This document shows, piece after piece, positions 50,976 to 59,136 of a stretch of 64,000 nt of DNA. The position numbers and the translations under genes are program-made. Origin of the DNA: CAWCVR01 sp963799105. GTDB lineage: Bacteria; Acidobacteriota; Terriglobia; Bryobacterales; Bryobacteraceae. Position 1 is the stretch's first letter. Every line of letters starts with the position of its first letter. The DNA is taken from contig CAWCVR010000002.1 in assembly GCA_963799105.1 (NCBI GenBank), positions 972,066-1,036,065 of the forward strand. The letters are read 5' to 3'. Below the pieces are notes generated by a model. That model had not been told where the DNA came from. It worked only from the letters and a program-made list of their open reading frames with translations, and made no database searches.

Positions 50976-53900
50976 ATGTCCTTCGTCCATCTGCACTGCC
51001 ACACCGACTATTCGCTGCTCGACGGCGCCTGCGATATCGACCAGTTGATGAAACTGGTGGTGGAACAGAAATGCCCGCGGTCGCCATGACGGACCACGGG
51101 AACCTGTTCGGCGCGGTCAAGTTTTACAACGCGGCCAAGGCGGCGGGCGTGCATCCGGTGATCGGGTGCGAGATGTACGTCTCGGGGCAGGGGCACAAGA
51201 CGCGCAGCGACACGGACCGGTATCACCACCTGGTGCTGCTGTGCGAGAACCAGGAGGGCTACCGCAACCTGATTAAGCTGGTTTCGACGGCGTACCTGGA
51301 CGGGTTCTATTACAAGCCGCGGGTGGACCTGGACCTGCTGTCGCGGCATTCCAAGGGGCTGATCTGCCTTTCGGCGTGCCTGCGCAGGCGAAATCCCGGA
51401 GACCATCCTCTCGGATAAGTACGATGAGGCGCGGCGGCTGGCGCACACCTACGCGGACATTTTCGGGCGCAACAACATGTTCCTGGAGATCCAGGACCAT
51501 CACCTGGAGCAGGACGCCAGGCTGACGCCGGAATTGAACCGGTTGTCGCACGAAACCGGGCTGCCGCTGGTGGCCACCAACGATTCGCACTACCTGCGGA
51601 AGGACGACGCGAGGGCGCACGAGATCCTGCTGTGCATCCAGACCGGCAAGTCGTTCAACGACCCCAACCGGATGCGGTGGAACACGCCGGATTTCTACCT
51701 GAAATCGCGCGCCGAGATGATGGAGTTGTTCGGCGAACTGGAAGACGCGGTGGACCGCACGTGGGAGATCGCCCAACGGTGCCAGGTCAAGCTGGAGAAG
51801 GTCACGGAACCGTTTCCGAAGTTCGCCGTTCCCGAAGAGCACTCGACGGACACCTATTTCGAGTACGTGGCGCGGCAGGGATTCGAGAAGCGGAGGCCGC
51901 GGTTGGAGGCGATGCGCGGGCAGGGCGGGCTGAAGCACGACCTGGCGGAGTATGCGGAGCGGCTGGATCGCGAAATCAAGATGATCCAGAAGATGAAGTT
52001 CTCGGGGTATTTCCTGATCGTGTGGGACTTCATCCGCTATGCGAAATCGAAGGGAATCCCGGTGGGACCGGGGCGCGGATCGGCGGCCGGAAGCCTGGTG
52101 GGATACGCCATGGCGATCACCGATATCGACCCCTTGCAGTATGGGCTGCTGTTCGAGCGCTTCCTGAACCCGGAGCGCGTGAGCATGCCCGATATCGACG
52201 TGGATTTCTGCATGAACCGGCGCGGCGAGGTGATTCAATACGTCACCGAGAAGTATGGCCGCGAGCAGGTGGCGCAGATCATCACGTTCAATACGCTGGG
52301 GGCGCGGGCGGCCATCAAGGACGTGGGGCGCGTGCTGGAGGTGCCGTTCGCGGACGTGGAGCGGCTGACCAAGATGGTGCCGAACGTCCTGAACATTTCG
52401 CTGGAAGAGGCCATCAGGCAGGAACCGGGATTCAACGAGGCGGCCAAGAAGGACGCGCGGGTGGACGACGTGCTGAAGGTGGCGCTGAGGCTGGAGGGCC
52501 TGTCGCGCAACTGTTCGGTGCACGCCGCCGGAGTGGTGATTTCGCCGCAGCCGCTGACCGACCTCATCCCGCTGTACAAGACGAACCGCGACGAAATCGT
52601 GACGCAGTTCGACATGAACGGGCTGGACAAGCTGGCGCTGCTGAAGATGGATTTTCTGGGGCTGACCACGCTCACGCTGATCCAGGACGCGCTGCGGCTG
52701 ATCAAGAAGCGGCACGGGGTGGACGTGGTTCCGGAGGACCTGCCGCTGGACGACAAGGCCACCTACGAGATCTTCTGCAAGGGCTTTACCAGCGGAGTGT
52801 TCCAGTTCGAATCGGCGGGGATGCGGGACATCCTGCGGCGCTACCAGCCGAACCGCCTGGAGGACCTGACGGCGCTGAACGCGCTGTACCGGCCGGGACC
52901 GATCCAGGGCGGGATGGTGGACGACTTCATCGAGCGAAAGTGGGGCCGGCGGGCGGTGCAATACGACCTGCCGGAGCTGGGTGAACTGCTGGAGGAGACC
53001 TACGGCGTCATCGTGTACCAGGAACAGGTGATGCAGATCTCGAACCGCCTGGCCGGGTATTCCCTCGGCGACGCCGACCTGCTGCGGCGCGCCATGGGCA
53101 AGAAGAAGATCGAGGAAATGGCCAAGCAGCGGGAGCGCTTCATCGCGGGCGCAGTGGAGCGCGGCTTCCCGCAGAGGAAGGTCGAGAAGATTTTCGACCT
53201 GATGGAGCAGTTCGCCGGATACGGCTTCAACAAGTCGCATTCGGCGGCGTACGCATACCTGGCGTACGTCACGGCGTATCTGAAGGCCCACTACCCGGTG
53301 GATTTCATGGCGGCGCTGCTGACCTCGGAAACCGGCAACACGGCGAAGGTGGTGAAGTACATCAACGAGTGCCGCGAGATGGGGATTCCGATCCTGCCTC
53401 CCGACGTGGACCACTCGGAATGGAGCTTCACGCCGGATGGGACGCCGCAGACGGGCAAGGGAATCCGGTTCGGACTGGGAGCGGTGAAGAACCTGGGCCA
53501 ATCGGCGGTGGAGGCGATCGCACAGGCGCGCGAGCAGGTGGGGCGGTTCACTTCGCTGCACCAGTTCTGCGAGACGGTGGATCTGGGCGCGGTGAACCGG
53601 CGGATGATCGAGAGCCTGATCCGCGCGGGCGCCATGGATTCGATGGACGGGACGCGGTCGCAGAAATTCGCCGCGGTGGAGAGCGCCATGGAGGGCGGCC
53701 AGCGGGTGTGGCGCGACCGCGAGAGCGGGCAGACCGGATTGTTCGGAGCGATGGTGGACGAAGGGCCGCACGAGGCGGTGTTGCCGAACGTGCCGGAGTG
53801 GGGGGACAAGGAGAAACTGGCCGGCGAGAAGGAGTTGCTGGGATTCTGGGTGACGGGCCATCCGCTGGACCGGTATGCGGACAAGGTTTCGGAACTGGCG

Positions 53901-54443
53901 ACCCACGATACGGGGAACCTGGAAGGCCTGGCGAAGGGAATCGAAGTGGCGCTGTGCGGGGTGCTGACGGGCATCGTGCGCAAGCGCAACCGCGAGGGCA
54001 AGCCGTGGGCGGCCTTCAGCATCGAAGACCGCGACGGAAGCGTGGACGCGATGGTGTTCGCGGCCAGTTTCGAGCGCCTGGCGGCGCAGGTAGTGGAAGA
54101 CCAGGCGGTGATGGTGCGCGGGCTGATTCTGCCGGAAGAGAACGCGCCGCCGAAGATCTCGGTGCAGGACATCGTGCCGCTGGAGAATGCGCGGGTGGAT
54201 ATGCCCGCGGTCATCTCCATTCGCGTCTGGCTGGGCCGGAACGGCGGAGTAGACCGGGCGCAGGCGCTGCAGGAACTGTTCCTGCGGAAGCCGGGGCCGA
54301 CCCAGGTGCGGCTGCGGCTGGAAGCGCCGCGGGATTTCTCGGTGCTGCTGGATGTGGCGGCGAAGGTGCGGCCGGACCGCGAGTTTCGCACTGCGGTGGA
54401 GGCCATTTGCGGGGCGGAGTGTATCGAGCGGGTGGCGGGGTAG
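50976..54443 (+). CDS. dnaE: DNA polymerase III alpha subunit (frameshifted twice in this sequence)
   Basis: Replicative polymerase, about 1,155 residues when repaired (3,468 bases is exactly divisible by three, as two opposite one-base indels cancel). Start SFVHLHCHTDYSLLDGACDI (PHP domain). Near 51066-51072 the frame must shift (one base missing) from VVEQK to MPAVAMTDHGNLFG; near 51380-51389 it returns (one extra base) from LICLSACL to AGEIPETILSDKYDEARR. After that the frame is open: PVGPGRGSAAGSLVGYAMAI, MPDIDVDFCMNRRGE (catalytic aspartates), FGYGFNKSHSAAYAY equivalent, and an OB domain (GVLTGIVRKRNREGKPWAAF). The gene must be essential, so consensus error is the likelier cause. Confidence 0.93.
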
Positions 54444-54521
54444 GGGGCGGGGGCAGGTGAGTGCGGGGGCTGCCGGCCCGCATGGCGCCGGAGGTTTCTA
54501 CTTTGCCTTGACAGCTCCGAA

Positions 54522-54698
54522 CCCCGCGCCGCACTACAATACAGACTGATGATCGCATTGCCGCGGGGAATCCCGATCGAGAAGCATCCCAACCAGGCCA
54601 TCGTGGAAACCGGCGGCGTGGGATACGACGTGGCGATTCCGGTGTCCACCTTCACCCGGCTGCCGGATGCGGGAGCGGAGGTGCGGCTGCGCATCCAT
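54522..54698 (+). repeat. 177-bp partial duplicate of the ruvA promoter and 5' end
   Basis: Bases 54522-54698 match 55086-55262 (offset 564) with about eight substitutions. They cover the TACAAT box, the ATG and the first 50 codons of ruvA. The matching ends abruptly inside codon 50, at the junction with a reversed rsmE-like fragment. Confidence 0.9.
54549..54698 (+). pseudogene. ruvA: Truncated ruvA 5' copy
   Basis: Encodes MIALPRGIPIEKHPNQAIVE and the same N-terminal OB domain start as ruvA, then is fused to unrelated codons. Without the HhH and C-terminal domains it cannot be a functional RuvA; the frame continues as 37 meaningless codons. Confidence 0.85.
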
Positions 54699-54699
54699 G

Positions 54700-54771
54700 G
54701 CCGCGGAGTTCCGCAGTTTCGCCGTGAACCGAGTCTACGAAGAACCTTCGGCGTGCCAAGAGCCAATTGTA
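54700..54771 (-). pseudogene. Truncated rsmE-like 5' fragment, with its TACAAT promoter
   Basis: The minus strand reads TACAAT (54766-54771), 6 bases, then TTGGCACGCCGAAGG, encoding ARRRFFVDSVHGETAELRG. The functional rsmE at 13487 encodes ARRRFFVDAIYGETAELRG after the same TACAAT-6-TTG. The similarity stops at 54700, where the ruvA fragment begins. Confidence 0.85.
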
Positions 54772-54789
54772 GTGGGGTGGCGGGGGGAG

Positions 54790-55020
54790 CTAGCGGCCCT
54801 GCGGCGGGTTGAGGGAGGCCACGATCGCGGTGACGCCAAGATCCTTCTGCCAGTGCATTCGATCCCGGGTGTAGTCCCCAGCGCCGGACCGGTTGAGCCG
54901 GAGGAAGCGCGCCAGCCCATCGGGCCCAAGCTCCCGCAGCAGCACTTCGAGGGCATAGCGGCCGAACCGCTCGTCGGTCATGTGCTCGACAGGCGTCATA
55001 CTCCCTGCTTCCGTAACCAT
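54790..55020 (-). CDS. Small hypothetical protein, about 69-76 aa
   Basis: The start is at 55020 (MVTEAGSMTPVEH) or the ATG at 54999 (MTPVEHMTDERFGRYALE), which follows GCAGGGAGT closely. The core is ERFGRYALEVLLRELGPDGL then ARFLRLNRSGAGDYTRDRMH and WQKDLGVTAIVASL, a short all-helical protein with LGP and GDYT motifs seen in small unnamed bacterial proteins often next to toxin genes. It lies upstream of the rsmE fragment on the same strand and divergent from ruvA. Confidence 0.55.
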   Translation of the reverse strand: MVTEAGSMTPVEHMTDERFGRYALEVLLRELGPDGLARFLRLNRSGAGDYTRDRMHWQKDLGVTAIVASLNPPQGR

Positions 55021-55085
55021 TCTACCGGGTTCAAGACCCGAACGCGCGGCGAGCCGATGGCGCGCGCGGCCCAGCGTGTTCCCGT

Positions 55086-55262
55086 CCCCGCGCCGCACTA
55101 CAATACGTACTGATGATCGCATTGCTGCGGGGAATCCTGATCGAGAAGCATCCCAACCAGGCCATCGTGGAAACCGGCGGCGTGGGATACGACGTGGCCA
55201 TTCCGGTGTCCACCTTCACGCGGCTGCCGGATGCGGGCGCGGAGGTGCGGCTGCGCATCCAT
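55086..55262 (+). repeat. 177-bp ruvA 5' segment, intact copy
   Basis: The functional partner of the duplicate at 54522-54698. TACAAT at 55099-55104 lies 8 bases before the ruvA ATG. Confidence 0.9.
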
Positions 55263-55706
55263 ACGCACGTGCGGGAGGACGCGCTGGCGCTGTACGGGTT
55301 CCTCACGCAGGACGAAAAGGCGCTGTTCGAGAAGCTGATCGGCGTGAGCGGGATCGGGCCCACGCTGGCGGTGAAGATTCTCTCCGGCTTGGCGGCGGCG
55401 GACCTCATCCACGCCATCCGGCGCGGGGAAGTGGACAAGCTGGTGCGCATCCCCGGCATCGGCAAGAAGACCGCCGAGCGCATGGTGCTGGAACTGCGCG
55501 ACAAGCTGCCGGCGCCGGCGGGAGAGGAATCGCCGGCGGCGGCGTCCGAGGCGCTCTCGCTGGTGGATCAGGACGTGCTCTCGGCGCTGCTCAACCTGGG
55601 GTGCGCCCGTGCGCACGCCGAAGCCGCGGTGCGCAAGGCCAAGGCGTCCGGCGCCGCCGCGGAGTTCGAGCCGCTGTTCCGGCGCGCCCTCGAACTGGTA
55701 CGGTAA
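55113..55706 (+). CDS. ruvA: Holliday junction branch migration protein RuvA
   Basis: 197 residues. The tetrameric junction-binding subunit of the RuvAB motor. N-terminal OB domain (MIALLRGILIEKHPNQAIVE, GVGYDVAIPVSTFTRLPDAG, LRIHTHVREDALALYGF), two HhH motifs (LIGVSGIGPTLAVKILSGL, LVRIPGIGKKTAERMVLELRDKL, read in parts) and the C-terminal domain (DQDVLSALLNLGCARAHAEA). The start is leaderless-like. Followed by ruvB after 12 bases. Confidence 0.97.
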   Translation: MIALLRGILIEKHPNQAIVETGGVGYDVAIPVSTFTRLPDAGAEVRLRIHTHVREDALALYGFLTQDEKALFEKLIGVSGIGPTLAVKILSGLAAADLIHAIRRGEVDKLVRIPGIGKKTAERMVLELRDKLPAPAGEESPAAASEALSLVDQDVLSALLNLGCARAHAEAAVRKAKASGAAAEFEPLFRRALELVR

Positions 55707-55718
55707 GCTGGTAGTCAC

Positions 55719-56744
55719 ATGCCCGAGCGGGGACTGATTTCCGGCGACCGGCAGCCGGAGGAAGCGCAGTTCGAAGCCGGTCTGCGACCGCGGCGCCTGG
55801 CCGATTTCACGGGGCAGGCCAAGCTGAAAGAGAACCTCGACATCGCCATACAGGCCGCCCGCCTGCGCGGCGAGGCGATGGACCACGTGCTGCTCTACGG
55901 GCCGCCGGGGCTGGGCAAGACCACGCTGGCGGCGATCATCGCCGAGGAACTGGGCGTGGAGTTCAACGCCACCTCCGGGCCGGTGCTGCAAAAGAAGCTC
56001 GACCTCACCGGCATCCTGAGCAACATCCGCGCGCGGCAGGTTTTCTTCATCGACGAAATTCACGGCCTGTTCAAGGACGTGGAAGAGATGCTGTACGCGG
56101 CGCTGGAGGATTTCCGGGTGGACATCCTGGTGGGCACGGGGCCGGGCGCGCGCACGGTGTCGCTGCCCATGCCGCGGTTCACGGCCATCGGGGCCACCAC
56201 GCGGCAGGGCAAGGTGAGCGCGCCGCTGAGGGGAAGGTTCGGGCTGGTGCTGCGGCTCGATCCGTACCAGGTGGGCGAGCTGAAAACCATCGTACACCGC
56301 TCGGCGCGGCTGCTTCAGGTGGACATCGAGGAAGCCGCGGCGGAGGAGATCGCGCGCCGCTGCCGGGGGACGCCGCGCATCGCCAACCGGCTGCTGCGGA
56401 GGGTGCGCGATTACGCCCAGGTGCGCGCCGACGGCCGCATCACGCCCGAGGTGGCGCAGACCGCGCTCAACCTGCTGGATGTGGACCGCTATGGGTTGGA
56501 CGAGATCGACCAGAAGATCATGCTGACGATTCTCGAGAAATACCGCGGCGGGCCGGTGGGCGTGGGCACCATCGCCGCCTCGATTTCCGAGGAGCCCGAA
56601 ACCATCGAGGAAGTGTACGAGCCGTACCTGATCCAACTCGGCTTCCTCAACCGCACGCCGCGCGGGCGCACCGCGACGGAGCTGGCGTACGACTACTTCA
56701 AGGTGGCGCACAAGCGTGGCGACGCCCAGCCGGGGCTGTTTTGA
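55719..56744 (+). CDS. ruvB: Holliday junction DNA helicase RuvB
   Basis: 341 residues. AAA+ motor: FEAGLRPRRLADFTGQAKLK, Walker A LYGPPGLGKTTLAA, Walker B FFIDEIHGL (usually IDEIHRL), sensor and Arg-finger region AIGATTRQGKVSAPLRGRFG (usually PLRDRFG), and the winged-helix end TPRGRTATELAYDYFKV. The two substitutions in usually fixed boxes (HGL; RGRFG) are noteworthy but in frame. Between ruvA and folK; folK starts within its stop (TTGA). Confidence 0.97.
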   Translation: MPERGLISGDRQPEEAQFEAGLRPRRLADFTGQAKLKENLDIAIQAARLRGEAMDHVLLYGPPGLGKTTLAAIIAEELGVEFNATSGPVLQKKLDLTGILSNIRARQVFFIDEIHGLFKDVEEMLYAALEDFRVDILVGTGPGARTVSLPMPRFTAIGATTRQGKVSAPLRGRFGLVLRLDPYQVGELKTIVHRSARLLQVDIEEAAAEEIARRCRGTPRIANRLLRRVRDYAQVRADGRITPEVAQTALNLLDVDRYGLDEIDQKIMLTILEKYRGGPVGVGTIAASISEEPETIEEVYEPYLIQLGFLNRTPRGRTATELAYDYFKVAHKRGDAQPGLF

Positions 56745-57229
56745 AGACCGTCTATCTGGGCCTGGGATCGAACATCGGGGACCGCGAGGGGCACTTGCGG
56801 GCGGCGCTCGAGCGGCTGGCGTCGGGCGATCTGCGCGTGCTGCGCGAGTCGCCGGTGTATGAGACCGAGCCGCTGGAAGTGACCGCGCAGCGCTGGTTCC
56901 TGAACCAGGTAGTGGAGGCGGAGACCAGCCTGTTCCCGAAGATGCTGCTGGCGCGAGTGGGGCGCATCGAGCGCGCGCTGGGGCGGGTGCGCGGCACGCC
57001 CAACGGGCCGCGGACGATTGACATCGACATCCTGCTGTACGCGTCGGCCGTGGTGCGCGCGGCGGAGCTGGAGATACCGCACCCGCGGATGGCGGGGCGG
57101 CGGTTCGTGCTGGCGCCGCTGGCGGACTTGTGCCCGGAGTTGAGGCATCCGGTGACGAGGAAGACGGTGCGGGAGATGTTGGAGGCGGCGCCGCAACAGG
57201 CGGTGCGGAGGGTTTGTGGGGCGGGTTGA
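56741..57229 (+). CDS. folK: 2-amino-4-hydroxy-6-hydroxymethyldihydropteridine diphosphokinase
   Basis: 162 residues, TTG start overlapping the ruvB stop by 4 bases. Folate synthesis: pyrophosphorylates the pterin. Signature VYLGLGSNIGDREGHLRAAL, VYETEPLEVTAQRWFLNQVV, GRVRGTPNGPRTIDIDILLY and IPHPRMAGRRFVLAPLADL. Cotranscribed with ruvAB by overlap. A short GC-rich tail follows. Confidence 0.95.
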   Translation: MKTVYLGLGSNIGDREGHLRAALERLASGDLRVLRESPVYETEPLEVTAQRWFLNQVVEAETSLFPKMLLARVGRIERALGRVRGTPNGPRTIDIDILLYASAVVRAAELEIPHPRMAGRRFVLAPLADLCPELRHPVTRKTVREMLEAAPQQAVRRVCGAG

Positions 57230-57338
57230 TGGCCCGTCCTCCGCATGTCTGCAAATGGCCGGCCAGGGCCGCGGGTTACCAGCCTGCCCGCGCGCGCCTA
57301 CGCGGGCCGGACGCGGTTCCCAAGGCCGCGCACCGTCA

Positions 57339-58976
57339 TCAGTAACCGTAAATCTGCAAGTGAAGCGCTTTGGGAGGGCCGGCCGCCAGTCGAATACCCT
57401 GCCCGGATTCGTTCTTGATGAACTTGTTCTGGGCGTCGTAATTCAACATGATGTCGTCGCCATTCAGGCGGCGGCCCGGCACCCAGCGCCCGTCCACGTA
57501 CGTGCCTTCTTCCAGTTTCCCAACCGCGGCCGCCGACGGCCCCGGGCCATTGAACGTGGCTTGCACGCCGCTGCCCAGGATGGTGTAACTGCCGGGCGCG
57601 GTGGAAATCACGATGGCGTAGCCGCCCCCGGCGGTGGGCGTAGGCGTGGGTTGCCGCATCCTCAGCATCGAAAACGCCAACGTGTAGCCGCCGAGCGTCA
57701 CCGCTTCCGCGGGGTGCTGGGCGCTTAGCGAGACCGCTCGGATGGCGCCCGTGGCTTGCGCCTCCAGAATCTCCGGGGCGGCCTGGGCCAGCAATCCGTA
57801 GGCCTGGGCCAAGGGCGTTGAAGCGTCCGCGGAGCGTTCGACGCCGAAGGGCGAAATCCCCAGCCCAGCGTGGTTTCCGATGGCGTGGAAGGCATTCGCC
57901 GCATCCGCGCGGGTTTCGGGAATCCACAGCGGATTGCCCGACCGGTGGTAGCGCGCGCACCATTCCGCGAAGTTCGGCAGATAGATATCGGGCGCGATGA
58001 TGTCGATAGCGGGCGCGCCCTGCTGCCACACGTTCAACTGGATGGGCAGCGCTCCGCCGCCGGAGTACTCGCCGATGTTCTCGCCCAGGTCCACGTTGAT
58101 GAACATGGGCAGCGGATACTCGGCCTTTCCGGCTCCGGCCACCTTGTCGAGGTACAGGGCGTAGTGCCAGGACATGAAGATCTCGTTGGTCATGGGCTGG
58201 TTGCCGAACACTTCGGCCCACGTTCCGGAGGTTTTGGCTCCGGCCGCTTCCCAGTACTGGCGGAATTCGGAGACCAGGTTCTCCTTGTTCTTCGCCATGT
58301 AGTCCATGAGCCGCCGGGGAACCGGGGCGTTGAAGGCGGCGGTGGCCTCGGGAGCCTGGTCGCGGCTGGCGCCCGGGCAACCCACCTCGTTCTCGACCTG
58401 CATCATGATGACGGTGTGGGCGTCGCCATCCACTTCGCGGATGTGGCGCATCAGCGCGGCAAACGCGTTGGCGTCGGCCTTCCAGTTGGCTTCCTTGAAA
58501 ACCGAGAGGTAGGTCAGAACCTGGCCGTTCTCCGGCAGGAACAGCGGATACCGTTTCTGGTCCTTCTTCACCCATAGCGGGCTATACGAGGAGACCCCGT
58601 TCTTCCAGCTTCCAAACCAGAGGAAGATGAGGCGAAGGTGGTTCCCGCGGGCTTCGCGGATGGCGCCGTCCACTAGCGCAAAGTCGAATTTGCCCGGCTC
58701 GGGTTCGACCAGTTCCCAGGTGACCGCGGCCAGGACCGTGTTCATGTTGGCGGCGGCCAGCTTGGGCCAGTACGGCTCCATGTACTCCATGCTGGACGAA
58801 GCCGAATTGGTCAACTCGCCGGCCAGGATCAGGAACGGGCGGCCGTCGACGATCAACTGGGTGGCCTGGCCGCGCTTCTCGAGGTGGGGAATGGCAGGAG
58901 TGGAAGCGGACTGGGCATCCGCCATGTTGAAACCGAGCAGCGCAACGGCGCAGGGCAGCAGGTAGCGAAGTTTCAT
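57339..58976 (-). CDS. GH35-like beta-galactosidase (DUF5597 group), exported
   Basis: 545 residues. ATG from the start of MKLRYLLPCAVALLGFNMAD; signal peptide ends near residue 22. TIM barrel with LIVDGRPFLILAGELTNSAS (typical first strand), WELVEPEPGKFDF, acid/base Glu in MMQVENEVG (E197) and nucleophile Glu in LWIPETRADA (E354). A beta-domain follows (QPTPTPTAGGGYAIVISTAP). The family removes beta-linked galactose or related sugars from plant or microbial glycans. Divergent from the protease gene at 59137, with a 160-base shared upstream region. Confidence 0.9.
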   Translation of the reverse strand: MKLRYLLPCAVALLGFNMADAQSASTPAIPHLEKRGQATQLIVDGRPFLILAGELTNSASSSMEYMEPYWPKLAAANMNTVLAAVTWELVEPEPGKFDFALVDGAIREARGNHLRLIFLWFGSWKNGVSSYSPLWVKKDQKRYPLFLPENGQVLTYLSVFKEANWKADANAFAALMRHIREVDGDAHTVIMMQVENEVGCPGASRDQAPEATAAFNAPVPRRLMDYMAKNKENLVSEFRQYWEAAGAKTSGTWAEVFGNQPMTNEIFMSWHYALYLDKVAGAGKAEYPLPMFINVDLGENIGEYSGGGALPIQLNVWQQGAPAIDIIAPDIYLPNFAEWCARYHRSGNPLWIPETRADAANAFHAIGNHAGLGISPFGVERSADASTPLAQAYGLLAQAAPEILEAQATGAIRAVSLSAQHPAEAVTLGGYTLAFSMLRMRQPTPTPTAGGGYAIVISTAPGSYTILGSGVQATFNGPGPSAAAVGKLEEGTYVDGRWVPGRRLNGDDIMLNYDAQNKFIKNESGQGIRLAAGPPKALHLQIYGY

Positions 58977-59136
58977 CTCGCCAGATACGATACCGCCCGG
59001 CGCGGCGCGGCACAAGGATTCGGGCGCGGGACGCAGGCCGCGGCGCCAAGAGCGCGTCCGTGGAATCGGGCGCAACTGCGATCGACTCCAAGCGGACGCG
59101 ATCCGTGCGATGAAGAGATGATAAACTTGGTTCGCC

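Noticed and set aside
54549..54812. 87-codon ORF taken as a short RuvA variant
   Set aside because: Only the first 50 codons are ruvA; the rest reads through the reversed rsmE fragment.
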